Position numbers and translations under genes: made by a program
The notes under the pieces: model-generated
What the model saw: only the letters and a program-made list of their open reading frames with translations
The model's database searches: none
What the model was told of the DNA's origin: nothing
Shown here: positions 1-12,012 of the stretch, piece after piece
Layout of the letters: every line of letters begins with the position of its first letter
How positions within the stretch are numbered: position 1 is the stretch's first letter
NCBI GenBank assembly: GCA_034509735.1
Contig: JACGWO010000001.1
Coordinates: 27,531,966 to 27,595,965, forward strand
Source of the DNA: Sesamum alatum
Taxonomy: Eukaryota; Streptophyta; Magnoliopsida; Lamiales; Pedaliaceae
Length of the DNA stretch: 64,000 bases
Direction of reading: 5' to 3'

Positions 1-617
1 GGCTTGCTATGTCATTATGGGATTAATTTATGTTAGGTTTACTTTCTTTATGTTTATATGGACATGTATTATTATATTTTTGCATTTTTGGAAACAAGTT
101 TATAAGAAATTTTGAACAAAAAATAAATCACTATAAATTACTATTAGTAAGGAAACAAATTTCTCACAATAACTTCTTGTGACAAACTTGTTATTGTAAA
201 TAAATTTAAAATATTATTCATTTTGAGTTTTGGTGAGGACAATTATTCTCATAATAAGTATTTGTAACGAGAATACTATTGTAAGTCATGCTTTTAATAA
301 CAAATATTTTTTTTTGGTAATGATATCATAAGCTTTTGTGAGGACACAATTGTTACTAGAACTATACAATTGTAAGAAATCAGTGTTTGTTATGAATACA
401 TTTGTGACGACAAACTCAAGTTCGTTATAAGAACTTCTAGGTTCGGGTTTTCCAGCACAAACTTAGTAACGACACATTTCGTCACCAGAAGTATTAGCGA
501 CGAGGAATAGGAATTTTTCGTCACAAGAAGTATTAACGTCGGGCTTTCCAACACAAACTTAGTAACGACACTTTGTAATGATTTTTTTCCTTATGATATG
601 TAGAATTTCTTTTAGTG
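1..617. mobile_element. Right end of a CACTA (En/Spm)-type transposon, cut by the window edge
   Basis: Non-coding AT-rich sequence. From about 400 it carries repeated subterminal motifs of the kind seen in plant CACTA elements: TAGTAACGACA occurs twice (near 470 and 560), with several TTCGTCAC and GACGA words between. It ends at 617 in TTTCTTTTAGTG, close to the usual CACTA right terminus (TTTCTTGTAGTG). Immediately after 617 the sequence becomes homologous to copia LTRs elsewhere in the window, which fixes the junction independently. The left end and any transposase lie outside the window. The class is inferred from termini and subterminal motifs only. Confidence 0.5.
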
Positions 618-1928
618 AGTAGAGGAAGCTTGACTAGGGTTGACTTGTCTCTTTCCAAGAGAGACAAATCAAGCTCATCATCAAGGCCATACTGGCCGAT
701 TTTGTGCCTCTAGATGAAGCGAAAAATCAGCCATCCCATTTTAGGAGAAGTCCAACTTTTCCTAATTCTAAAAGTGGAATTAATATCTCTCTTGTCCCAA
801 GATTTAATGGACCGAGTTTATTGTAATCCAATTACAAAAAATCCATGAATTAAATTCAATTTAATTCATGGCCCCAATTAAATAATGCATGAGTAATACT
901 TGACTGGGGGGTAACATCTTCCTTACTTCACCAAGGAGAGTTTGGCGGCCCATGGATCTTTAATCCAATTAAAAGATCTAATCCCTTAGTTTCTCATTTA
1001 ATCAATAAATACCGTTTACTGATTAATCGAGGGCCCGATACAATATCGGCACGTCCATCCAAATTGACCTTCTCATAAATAATCTTATTATTTATCATCT
1101 TCCATAATTGACTCTAAGTCAATCCCTCCACCTCCTCGGTGATTTGTGTGTGACCCTTCAAGTTCACCCTCAGCTAGACTTGGGCCCATGTCCAACAGAA
1201 ACCCGTTACCATGGATGGTCGTCTAGCAATGGTCCATGGCACTAGAGACTAGATGAATGTTGGCGTGAACATTTAGGCACCGATTTCGTACGGGTATGAT
1301 CCTTCCGTCTGTCGTCTCCCGGTCTTAGTCTAGGGTATGAAATTGGGTGTCGATTCTCATCCTCGACTATCGACTAGGCGTCTATGCTAATACTCGAGAC
1401 TGTGCATGCCTTATTGCATCGACGGAAGAAACCAATTCCTGGTCGATCAACCTCTGTGGCCACAGGTTCAAGCAGCATCAACGTGTCTCCAAGTGTATAG
1501 GAGATACCTCTATCACATACTGATAGGGACGGATTCTCTTCTTGAACCCTACCGTCCTCACCACACATTCTGACTGCACTGGACAAGGCTTATAATGAAC
1601 ATGTCCATGACATGAACACCTCTGGCCAGATCCAAGATACGGTCATCTTGCGCATGTGACTGCCGTGATCCCCCATGTCCGAAGACTACTACCGTACTAT
1701 CGAAACTGGGGAACTCTAATCATACCGACAAGCCTCCAAGGCTTCTATATGATGATCCCCACGAGTCAGTTCAATCGGCACGACCCTAGTTGACTAACTC
1801 ATCGAGATCGTATAGACGTCCCACGTTTGTCGCCAATGAAACATGGCACTTATTTAATGAATACGACTCTTAGAGCATGTCTCAATAAGACTCTGGATAC
1901 CCCGTCTTGAGTTCCTCTACTTGGAATG
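618..1928 (-). repeat. Antisense Ty1/copia LTR (LTR-1), left part
   Basis: Aligns by eye in antisense with the other copia LTRs here; for example the conserved blocks around GGTTCACCCTCAGCTAGACTTG and GGTCCATGGCACTAGAG. Its left end is cut by the CACTA-like element and its right part resumes at 4070 after the solo LTR at 1929-4064. Short open frames inside it, such as the one on the minus strand at 1374-1586, recur in sibling LTRs and are not genes. Confidence 0.75.
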
Positions 1929-3518
1929 TGTTAGAATAGGTGATCGTGAAGTCAATCTGATTAGGCTAATGTAACCTATGTCGGAACAATTTCAGAGTTT
2001 TAATAAATTGTAATGAATAATAAAGTGATATTCATTTGGCTTATATTTTGTTTGTGTTCACTTTACTGTTTTATTATAACTGTTCACTGCACAAGCAAAG
2101 CCCACAAACTGAAATCACTTTTCGGGAAACTGGAACTATGCATTGGATGGTAGGTTCATGAAATCAGTTTCTCTGGATCGGTCTGAAATACTCCAAGTCA
2201 AGGAATCTCGAGATAGGGCATCGAGAATCCATTTGAGACTTGCACTAAGCATCTGCAGTCGTATTTCATTGACAAGTGACGAGGCTCGTCCATGCAGTGT
2301 TAGTGGGTCAGCCAGCTAGGTGGCTGCTGACTGAGGTGACTCATGCGAAACCGTCATATGGAAGACCTTGAGTAGGGTCAGTCAGGTATGACTTATGTTC
2401 CCGGTTCCAACAGTACAAGTTGATCCTTGGACTTGAGGGATTACTAAGCTCACTTGGACACCGTGCCTGTATCTTAGGTATGGCGAGAGGCTGTCAAGTC
2501 ATAGTCACTCAGGTATGACTTGTGTTCCCGGTTCCAACAGTACAAGTTGATCCTTGGACTTAAGGGATTACTGAGTTCACCTGCACACCGTGCTTGTATC
2601 TTAGGTATGGCGAGAGGCTGCCAAGTCGTAGTCACTCGATAGTCATAAGCCCTATCTAGTACAGTCAAGATGTGTAGTGTGATAGTAGATCCCGAGAGAG
2701 GATCCATCTCCTGTGAGAAGGCTAACGGTGATATCTCACATTATTCTAAGACTCGTCCCTGATAAATCTATGGCCACAGTAACTGAACAAAAAGGGTAGG
2801 ACCCCTGTGACGTTTAGTGTGGACGAGGCAAGGCTTAGGTCGAATATAGGTACCTACAAATCCATGCCCTAGACTCTAAGTAGTGAGATTGTAGATGGAA
2901 GGATAGACGTACAAAAGAGCCTAAATGTTCACACCATAAACATTCACCTTTCTTTAGTGTCATGGACCATTGCTAGACGGCCACCCATGGTGACGGACGA
3001 ATTTCTATCATAGGATGGTTGGGATTCGGCCAAGTCTGGATGAGGGTGAACCTAAAGAGTCAGACACAATTCGCACATATCAAAGGTATTTAATTTGGAA
3101 TTAAATTTAGAGAGGATTGAACGATTTAAATTGTATTTAATCGGTTCTCTTTTTCTTGGGATGTTGATTCCTTTAATTAGATTAAGAGAAATTAACTAAA
3201 TAAATAAATTGGATTTATTAGAATAAATTATGTCAGCTTAAAAATAATATTATTATTTATTTTATTTATTTATAGCCCCATGGATTATTTAAATTTGATT
3301 TAAATATTCCATAAAATTAATGGATGGTTGAGATTAAAGAGGAGAGATGAATGGCAAGGATTGGTCTGACCAATCTAAACCTAGTTTGACTAGGACTTTG
3401 ACTAGGTCCAAATCCTAATCAAATTAATCTTCTAAAGTTGGAGTTTGAAGAGGAATAAGATTCCTCTTCTATATATACTCCTAGGTTTACACTTTAGAAA
3501 TATGATGAAATTCAAGAA

Positions 3519-3552
<34 letters not shown>

Positions 3553-4064
3553 CTCTCGTCTCTCTCCGCGTACTAGGCCACTCCCCTCTCCCAAGAACAA
3601 GTTTTTAATTTTTTGTTTCATACATTGAATCTAAGGAGGATTGATCACGTTAATTCATAACGTTTGATCGATCCATGCTCTCTAAATACATACACTTAAT
3701 TTTTTGCTCGCACGAGGATCAAGATATGGGATTGCGTGTACGATTTAGAGGGTCTCAAATTCGAGATCTTGGTGCAAAACGGGGAACAACGCGAGTAGCA
3801 GTTTGAAGACAAAACGACAACCAGGTAGGTTATTTCGTTTTGATGTGTTTTCGATTTCTCCAACCCTATGGCCTCCATGATTTGCATGTTTTAATTTAGT
3901 CATGAGACACACCGAATGTCCGTGAGGTTCAAGGGAACACCCCTTGAACGTGTTGTTTTAATTCATGTTTAAGCATGCTTTAAATTTTTGTAATTCTATT
4001 TTATATCGTGCTTCCGCATTCGCGCTCCTCCCGGGACAATTCACACGCCTACCATAGGCTTTCA
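1929..4064 (+). mobile_element. Solo Ty1/copia LTR (S1) with diverged target duplication
   Basis: Starts TGTTAGAATAGGTGATC at 1929 and ends CTTTCA at 4064, about 2.1 kb, matching the ends of the other copia LTRs. No internal region is attached on either side; both flanks are the same antisense LTR. The 5-bp flanks are GAATG (1924-1928) and GACCG (4065-4069). Sister LTRs read GAACG here, so each copy of the duplication has changed by one base. A TATA-like segment near 3470 is followed by an (AC)15 run at 3521-3550. It is a recombination relic of a full element. Confidence 0.82.
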
Positions 4065-4069
4065 GACCG

Positions 4070-4331
4070 TTTCAGACCCGACCCTTTATTAGTTGGTTTC
4101 ATAACCACCATCCAATGCATGGCCCAACTGCATGAGTTGTTAACGTGGTCTGTGAGCTTTGTTGTGATATATGTGAATAGACATTAAACATACGAGAATG
4201 AGCACAACAAAGACAATACCAATGGTAACGAATACTCATATTATTTATTACATAATATTACAATACATCGAGTTCTGAAATAGATTACACATAAGTCAAT
4301 ATAATTGCCTCTCTGGTCACCTATTCTAACA
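4070..4331 (-). repeat. Antisense Ty1/copia LTR (LTR-1), right part
   Basis: Continuation of LTR-1 after the solo LTR insertion. It ends in GGTCACCTATTCTAACA at 4331, the reverse complement of the LTR start shared by the whole family. The next base belongs to another antisense LTR, so LTR-1 probably sits inside that older LTR. The matching left junction is outside the window. Confidence 0.75.
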
Positions 4332-4632
4332 AGCTCAAATTTGATTAATCTAATTAATCCAATGGATACTCCTACATAGAAATGATCGAATTGGTTATAT
4401 TCTTCGGAAACTAATATAATCCAATTAAATTAATTCTCTTTCTTGCGGAATTAATTTTAAATTCATTTCATCACTTTCACGCTGATTAGTGTGTGACTCT
4501 TTAGGTTTACCCTCAGCTCGACTTGCTACGATCCAACACAATTAATCAAATCCAATTCAATTAATTGATTCTGTTTAGCCATTGATCAGAAATGCCCACT
4601 ATGGTGGGTAGTTGTTTAGCAACGGTCCATGG
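4332..4632 (-). repeat. Antisense Ty1/copia LTR of copia C, left part
   Basis: LTR sequence that ends abruptly at CCATGG (4632), where copia A begins, and resumes at 22565 with CACTAGAGACTAG. Homologous LTRs, such as the one around 58270, run through this point without a break (GGTCCATGGTACTAGAG), which proves that the two halves were once contiguous. This is part of the 3' LTR of the oldest recognisable antisense copia element here. Confidence 0.75.
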
Positions 4633-4707
4633 TGTTAGAATTGGTGACCGTGAACCAAATATGCTTAGGCTTATGTAACCTATGTCTGACAGTTTCAGTG
4701 TTTTAAT
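4633..4707 (+). repeat. Copia A 5' LTR, first 75 bp
   Basis: Starts TGTTAGAATTGGTGACCG and matches the start of the 3' LTR at 20591. It is cut after TTTTAAT by the gypsy insertion and continues at 14398. Confidence 0.9.
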
Positions 4708-6813
4708 TGTAACACTCCCTACAGTACGACACCTAGTTACCACTAATTAATCTTTCATCTCATATCAACTCATTCTATAACATAATATAAATTATATTTC
4801 ACGAATATAACAAATATATATACATATATATACGACCTGAGATAATCAAAATCACCAAACTTTATATATATACTTCCCACAATTGTACATAACTTAACAA
4901 AAACTTGACCAACGACCCACGGTCCAGAATTTTAAAACAAACTCTACAACCCTAGGATGTTTAAGTTACATAACTCAAAACTTCCACCTCTGATGTCACG
5001 GCTGACCCACCTATTCAGTGTCACAGCACGACTCAAGATCCAATAGTATTAGTCCGTGCGACCTATCTCCTGAAACGTATGTGGCAAGGAATTAGTTGCC
5101 TACTCAATAAGTATAGCCTTTCGGTCTCTATATAAGTATACGAGCGACCAATCAAGTATAAAACAAGTATACCAACACAATCCAACATGCGACATACATT
5201 ACAGCAGATAAGAAATCACATAGCTACAATAAGATATCAACGCAAGACATATTAGAGGCAATTTAGTTGTTTCCTTAGGGCCCTGCTTAACCAACTTGGA
5301 GTGCATCACTCAATGAGTTTAGCCGGCTATCACCATCATCATCATCACAATCACAATACTCTCGTTTTTTCTTTCCACTCTCTTTTCTTTTCCGATATCA
5401 CACAGCACATAGCTCGTGTGTATCCCATCCTCACTGATATCACACAACACTCAGCTCGTGTGTATCCCATCATCTGCATTGATCAATGACAACACACAAC
5501 TTGTCATCGATCGTATTATTCTAAGCCATTGAGTATGCTCCCCAGTTAGTTAAGCCATCGTTTCATTTAATAATCATTCACTCGTCAATATCATTCCTAT
5601 TTGAGTTCATATCACAATCGATTATACAACCCCACAATCATTCAACCAACATTGTGCAGCACAATCACACTTTAGCACATAATAGCAATTCCACAGATAT
5701 AACGATCATCTTAATCACAATCGACATCCATGATCAAGTATATAAACAATCCATATTTATATCCAATATCTCAATATATATATATATCCAACATTCAACA
5801 TAAATACTCACATAAACAATTCATACTCATCTCCTCATAATTATATATATATATCCAAAATTCAATATCAAGTTCTCACATAAGCATATAAATATATATT
5901 TATATCCAATAATTTATATTTATATACATATATATATAAACCAATTAGCTATACTTACCTCAAATCTCAAAATTGGTCTGTCAACACGAAGGGCTGCTCA
6001 ACCTTCCACTTTATCGTCACGTCCTATAGTAAATTATAATTTATACAATCAATAACTCATAAATATCGTAAGTTCTAATTAATATATTATATAATATTCT
6101 CATCATTCTATTTACATAGAAATTCAACCTCCCGTTCTATTTTATTTTAAATAACTTAACTTTCTACAATTCTTAGTTATACTTTTAATTTATCAACTAA
6201 CTCATATCATTATAACTTAACCCTCATATCATTATAACTACCGGTGTTAATAATATTTCTAACTTAAATTATTATAAAAATCTTATATTTTCTTAAATAA
6301 CTTTTCAATAATATTTCTATTAATTTCTATCAATTCCTCGCTATTATATAATATGATTAAACACCAATATATATATATATATAATATTAAGTATTTAGTC
6401 AATATACCCGATGAAATGGAATACATTAATTACAATAGTGATTAAATCTAGAAAATCTAGTAATTTACTTACCCAATTCTAGCAATCTTATATCAAATGT
6501 GATATTTAATATAACACTAGTTTAACTAGTCAAACTCATAAATTTTTCCGATTAAATAGTAAATCGGTCAATATAAACTACATTTAGTAAATGGACTAAT
6601 TACATATTATAATTATATAAGTTAATAAAATTTAAAAAGTAAAAATTTCATACCTGGTTTTCGTCTTCCCGTAGGGAAATCTTGAAATTAAAATGTTGCA
6701 GAATTTTTATGTTTGTAATTTGTGTGTTTGACACAAACACACACATATATATTTATTATATAATGATACATGAGGTGGTAGTGGGGTGACTCCCACCCCA
6801 CTTTATCTCTACC

Positions 6814-6845
<32 letters not shown>

Positions 6846-7057
6846 ATATATATATATATATATCTCTTTTATTATTATTATTATATATTTATAATTAATA
6901 TAATTCCCTCCCAAATATTATAATGAGTTCCAATTTATTCCGTTTAAGTTTTATCATATTCCAATTTCAACCTTTTGTTTATTTATAATTAACTCAAATT
7001 TTCTTAATAATTACTAATTAATCTCTCAATTATTTATAAAATCCTACGAACGTCACA
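4708..7057 (-). repeat. Gypsy 3' LTR (left copy)
   Basis: Runs from TGTAACACTCCC to CGAACGTCACA, so the LTR reads TGTGACG...GTTACA in element orientation. It matches 12013-14397 along its whole length, with AT-microsatellite length differences near 5935 and 6810-6865. Small open frames inside it, including a His-rich one at 5301-5489, occur in repeat sequence only. Confidence 0.93.
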
Positions 7058-7090
7058 ATTCTCCCCTCATAAAAATTTCGTCCCCGAAAT
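7058..7090 (-). other. Gypsy polypurine tract and end of pol
   Basis: In element orientation the sequence between the pol stop and the 3' LTR reads TTTCGGGGACGAAATTTT, then GAGGGGAGAAT directly against the LTR. This is the usual purine-rich plus-strand primer of plant gypsy elements. Confidence 0.8.
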
Positions 7091-7107
7091 TTAACTAACT
7101 TACCTGT

Positions 7108-8169
7108 TCACTTGAATAAATAGGGAGATTTGTCTCTCATATGCTCCTCTACTTCCCAAGTTGTCTCTCTCGGAGAATGATGGCTCCACTTCACTTTCAC
7201 CATTGGTATCTCCTTATTTCTCAATTTTCTTAGACTTCTGTCTAGAATCTCTGTTGGCTCTTCCACATATGTCAACTCTTCAGAAATCTCTATCTCTGGT
7301 TCACGGATGACGTGACTAGGATCAGATCGATATCGTCGTAGCATCGAAACATGGAAAACATCATGTATCCGTGACAACTCTGGTGGCAATACTAGTCGAT
7401 ATGCTAATGGCCTAATTCTTTCAATAATTTCATACGGCCCAATATATCTCGGACTCAACTTCCCTTGCTTGCCAAATCTTAAGATCCCCTTCCATGGAGC
7501 TACCTTCAGAAAAACCTTATCACCTATTTCATATTCCATCTCCCTTCGGTGTTTATCCGTATAACTTTTCTGTCGATCTTCAGCTGCTTTCAGGCACTTT
7601 TTCACTATCTGTATCTTTTCCACCGTTTCTTGCACCAATTCCGGACCTTCCAGCTGCCGTGATCCCTCCATATCCCAACATACTGGACTGCGACATCTCC
7701 TTCCATATAAAGCTTCGTACGGGGCCATACCGATACTAGAATAAAAACTATTGTTATACGCAAACTCCATCAAAGGTAGATGATCATCCCAGTTACCCTT
7801 AAACTCTATTGTACAATCCCTCATCATATCTTCCAGGGTCTGAATTGTTCTTTCTGACTGCCCATCTGTCTGAGGATGAAATGCAATACTGAAATGTAAA
7901 TTTGTGCCCATTGCCCTTTGTAAACTTCTCCAAAAATGTGAAGTAAATCGAGGATCTCTGTCTGACACAATAGATACAGGCACACCATGTAGTCTCACGA
8001 TCTTGGAAACATACAACTCGGCTAACTTATCTAGAGAATCACCTAGTTGTATCGGCAAGAAATGTGTTGATTTCGTCAGTCTATCTACAATTACCCAAAT
8101 AGCATCATGCTTCCTGAGTGTACGTGGCAACCCCACGACAAAATCCATAGTAATCTTTCCCACTTCCAT
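7108..8169 (-). pseudogene. Gypsy pol segment: integrase core and chromodomain
   Basis: 353 codons, open. The integrase catalytic core includes ITMDFVVGLP with the first Asp near residue 9, a second Asp in VSDRDPRF, and the Glu context QTDGQSERT...LEDMMR about 35 residues later. The GPY/F-like segment is GKLSPRYIGPYEI (about residue 230). The C terminus carries a chromodomain (YVEEPTEILDR... KVKWSHHS... TWEVEEHM), the module that targets chromoviruses to particular chromatin. The upstream pol segment is in another frame; the switch lies near 8154-8160 at an A-run on the coding strand, consistent with loss of one base. Confidence 0.9.
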
Positions 8170-8765
8170 TCTGGTATGGATAAAGGCCGAAGTTTACCTG
8201 CTCGCGCCTGATGTTCTGCTTTTACTTGCTGACATGTCATACATTTGGCCACAAACTCTGCCACATCCTTCTTCATTGTCTGCCACCAGTAGTACGGTCT
8301 TAAATTTCGAGACATCTTTGTAATACCAGGATGCATTGAATATGGTGCATTATGAGCTTCTTGCAAGATCTCTCCTCGTAACCCATCTACGTCAGGTACA
8401 CAAATTCTCTCCCCGTTCACTATCACTCCATCAGCTCTTATCGAAAAATTTAACTTCTTGCCGTGTTTCATTCTCTCCAGCATCCGTAATAAGAAAAGAT
8501 CCCGAGTCTGTGCTTCTTTGATTTGATCCACAAAGTCTGGCTTAAGTTGCAAGACCGCCAACAATCCTACCATCTGATCAACTTCCAATTTCGTATTCAT
8601 AGATCTCATTTCTAGCAACAATGTCAGATCGTGACTCCCCAAACTGGCTAATGTACTTGAGCTCTTTCTACTCAAAGCATCTGCTACCACGTTTGCCTTC
8701 CTTGGATGATAATCAATACTGCAGTCATAATCCTTCAGTAGTTTTATCCATCTGCTTTGTCTCAA
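8091..8765 (-). pseudogene. Gypsy pol segment: RNase H end and integrase zinc finger
   Basis: Begins with the RNase H to integrase connection (KLLKDYDCSIDYHPRKANVV, then ADALSRKS). It holds the HHCC integrase zinc-binding region (MHPGITKM... CMTCQQVK). It continues the protein of the neighbouring segments in a different frame. The useful part ends near 8155, where the core domain continues in the frame of the 7108-8169 segment. Confidence 0.88.
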
Positions 8766-8971
8766 ATCAGTTCCTTTTGAGTCAAAATATACTTCAAACT
8801 CTTGTGATCAGTGAAAATCTGAAAATTTTCTCCATACAAATAATGTCTCCATATCATTAATGCATGCACTATCGCGGCCAACTCCAAATCATGTGTGGGA
8901 TAATTCAACTCATGAGTCCTCAGCTGACGAGATGCATAGGCAATTACTTTTCGTTCTGCATTAATACACAA
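8762..8971 (-). pseudogene. Gypsy pol segment: RNase H middle
   Basis: Short open stretch with the RNase H signature [31 protein letters not shown]... FTDHKSLKY. It joins the RT segment at about 8950-8957 (an A-rich run on the coding strand) and the next segment at about 8766, each through what looks like loss of one base. It is not a separate gene. Confidence 0.85.
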
Positions 8972-9789
8972 CCCAAACCCTGCTTTGAAGCATCCGTGTA
9001 CACTACATATCCACCACTACCAGACGGTAAAACCAAAATCGGAGTTGAGGTCAGTCTTTTCTTCAACTCATCAAAGCTTCGTTGGCACTGTTCAGTCCAC
9101 TGAAATACTACTCCCTTCCTCAGTAACTTTGTCAAAGGACCGGCAATTATGGAGAAGCCCTCGATGAATCTCCTATAATACCCTGCTAACCGCAAGAAAC
9201 TTCGAACTTCAGTCGCATTCTTCGGTACTCTCCATTCCATAATAGTTTTCACTTTTGAAGGGTCGGGCATAACCTCATCACCCGATATCACATGCCCGAG
9301 GAAAACCACCTGATTTATCCAGAATTCACATTTGCTTAGTTTAGCATACAACTCTTTCTCCTTCAAGATCTGTAACACTATCCTCAAATGTTGTTCATGC
9401 TCCTCTCGGCTCCTCGAGTACACCAAAATATCATCGATAAAAACAATAACAAACTGATCCAGGTACTCGTGGAATGTACGATCCATCAATGCCATAAACG
9501 CTGCCGGTGCATTTGTTAACCCAAATAGCATTACCAAGAACTCATAGTGACCATAACGTGTGCAAAAAGCTGTTTTCGGTATGTCATTTGTGACTATCCT
9601 CAATTGCCAATACCCAGACCTCAAATCGATCTTTGAAAATGTTGTAGCCCCATTCAATTGATCCAGTAAGTCATCAATCCTCGGCAAAGGATATTTATTC
9701 TTCACTGTCACCCTATTCAATTGACGATAGTTGACACACAATCTGATACTACCATCTTTCTTCGTCACAAATAGCACTGGTGCCCCCAC
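8944..9789 (-). pseudogene. Gypsy pol segment: reverse transcriptase
   Basis: Contains RT motifs in order: [55 protein letters not shown], the catalytic FIDDILVYS, then VFLGHVIS, and the start of RNase H ([13 protein letters not shown]). The open frame starts just after a run of five G on the coding strand (9783-9787), where the preceding segment goes out of frame. The RT catalytic residues are present. Confidence 0.92.
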
Positions 9790-10373
9790 GGTGAAGTACT
9801 CGGTCTGATAAATCCTTTCTCCAACAATTCTTCTATTTGTTTCTTAAGTTCTTGCAATTCCACTGGGGCCATTCTATACGGTGCAATAGAAATCGGGGCA
9901 ACTCCTGGAAGAGTTTCTATCGTAAAGTCCACTTTCCTATGTGGTGGCAAACCTGGTAAGTCATCAGGGAACACTTCAGAAAAATCTCTCACTATAGGAA
10001 TTTCCTCCAACGTGAGATTAACCTTCTCTGCATCTATCACATGAGCTAGATATGCCTCACATCCTTCTAGCATTAATTGTCTTGCCTCCATGGCTGATAT
10101 TACACAAACTGCCACTACCTGTCGCTCCCCCACGAATACTACTTTTGGCTGGCCGGAAGATTCAATCGTCACTTCCTTTTTATAACAATCAACCACTGCT
10201 TTATGTTGAGCTAACCAATCCATCCCCAAAATTACATCAAACTCCTTCAAATTCATCACTACGAGATCCACATGCAAATTTACATCTCCAATCCTCACCA
10301 AACTCCCCTTCCTAACACTATTCTCTACTACACCCTCTCCCACAGGTAGATAAACCATCAAATTATCTCCCAA
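9765..10373 (-). pseudogene. Gypsy segment: protease C-terminal half to RT start
   Basis: Same frame as gag, separated only by the TAA at 10398-10400. It carries the retropepsin C-terminal part (FDVILGMDWL, about residues 44-53) and the linker to RT ([20 protein letters not shown], then [13 protein letters not shown]). It goes out of frame at the G-run at 9783-9787. The methionine at 10373 is internal and not a start. Confidence 0.88.
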
Positions 10374-10397
10374 AGGACTATTCTCACCTGGTATTTT

Positions 10398-11927
10398 TTA
10401 TGCGAATTCTGATGATATATATGAATGTGTGGAGCCAGGATCAATCAAAACATAAGCCTCAACATTAAATAACAAGATTGTACCTAATACCACGTCATTC
10501 GAAGCTGGAGCTTCCTCTCTGGTCATGTTGTATATTCTTGCTTGGGTCTGTCTCTGAGTGACTTGTGCTCCGGACCCCCTCGCACCCCCATCAGCAGTGT
10601 GGTCACCATCTTTGTTACCAGTGCCTCTACCCCTACCTCTGCCTTTGCCTCTCTCAACTCCTCGGCCACTGCTCCCAATACTGCTTTGACTTTGGGTCCC
10701 TCTGGACACACTTCCACCTAAACTCGTAATCTGACTGGGACAATCCCTAGATATGTGTCCTCTACCTCCGCAGTTATAACAAATCCTGGGTATAGCATCT
10801 GGTCCCCAACACTGTCTTGAATGTCGCCTCCCATAAGTAGAACAACTAGAAGTGAAAGCTGACCCCCTGCTGTAACTCTGTCCAGCTCCCCTACTTGATC
10901 CAATAGAAGGCATAGTAAACGAACTGCGCTCGATCGAACCTCTATTGAAACCCGTTGATCCACTGAATCTCGGTCCACTACTTCCCCGGAAAGCAGGTCC
11001 ACCGCGCAGAAAGTTCCCTCCTCCTGCAGAAAATGAACGACCCATTCCCCTCTTGGTCAACCTACTCGACTCCCCCACTGCATATGTTGATTTTCTCTTT
11101 TCTTCCATGTTCTTCTTCTCTTCGGTTACAGCCTCTTCCATTCGAACCGCTGACTCGACAAGAGTTTTGAAATTCGTAATTCTAACTGCCAAACCCTTTT
11201 TTATCTCCGGTCGTATCCCCTGCTCAAAATGGTAACAACGATCCTCCAGTGTCGCTATTGCTTCTGGTGCATACTTGGCTAATGCAGCAAAACGAAGTTC
11301 ATATTCTGCCACTGTCTGATCATCCCCTTGCATTAAGTTTAGAAATTCCATCCTCTTCTTATCTCGGTACATCTTGGGTCTGTATTTATCATCGAACTCG
11401 CTCTGAAACTCAGTCCAAGTTATCTCTCGTGGCTCATATGCCCTCTTTACGGACCTCCACCAAATCAAGGCATTCCCCACGAACAATGAAACAACATACT
11501 TGAGTCGATTCTCCGGAGTACAGTTCACTAAGTTCAGCACATCTTCGACCTTTTCCCACCATCTCTCAGCAATCTCAGGATCCAAGGTACCCTCAAATTC
11601 AGCAGCTCCCATCTTTTTGATTCTTTCATAATTACGATCAATTGTAGTAACTGCTAGTGCTGACGCTGGAGCAGGTGCATGCGCCTGTGCAAGAAATTGT
11701 GTTTGGGCTTGTGCTTGGGCCTGGAGGGCCATCTGAAGAATCTGTGCAAATTCTGGTGGTAACCCTACCGTTGGAGCACCACCGGGAGGAATAGGAGCAT
11801 CACCACCAACACCCTCTCGACCTATCTCCACCACACCTGCACTCGCAGGTGCAATCGAGCCCTCATCGGACTCCCCTGACACTTCCCTACCAGCTACTGG
11901 GTCAGCACGTGCACCTTGAGAAGCCAT
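10398..11927 (-). pseudogene. Gypsy gag and protease active site
   Basis: 509 codons from an ATG at 11927, about 70 nt downstream of the primer site, which is where gag should start. The N-terminal third is low-complexity Ala/Gln/Gly. The retrotransposon gag domain follows (about residues 100-250: RWWEKVEDVLNLV... EFDDKYRPKMYRDKKRMEFL). An Arg/Gly/Ser-rich stretch leads to one CCHC zinc knuckle, CYNCGGRGHISRDC, at residues 383-396. The protease active site is LIDPGSTHSY near residue 496. The frame is stopped by TAA at 10398-10400, inside the protease, with the same frame continuing beyond. Because the stop splits the protease it looks like a lesion rather than a programmed readthrough site. 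Confidence 0.92.
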
Positions 11928-11995
11928 CCTACAGTAGACAATTCAGTCATTAGACACATCTCATAGCCAACCAATCACCCTAGAGACGTAGACCT

Positions 11996-12007
11996 GCTCT
12001 GATACCA
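11996..12007 (-). other. Gypsy primer binding site (tRNA-iMet)
   Basis: TGGTATCAGAGC on the minus strand, 5 nt from the LTR end, complementary to the 3' end of plant initiator methionine tRNA. Confidence 0.9.
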
Positions 12008-12012
12008 CCTAA

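Noticed and set aside
5301..5489. His-rich small frame (run of six His)
   Set aside because: Lies in the gypsy LTR. The repeat CATCATCAT is also in the other LTR near 12640, where the frame is different. No expression context.
5200..5560. Repeated AGCTCGTGTGTATCCCATC units suggesting a CRISPR-like array
   Set aside because: Two or three degenerate copies within both gypsy LTRs, plant context, no spacers of regular length.
11996..12007. tRNA-like sequence (also 16335-16346 and 46468-46479)
   Set aside because: These are 12-nt retrotransposon primer binding sites complementary to tRNA-iMet, not tRNA genes.
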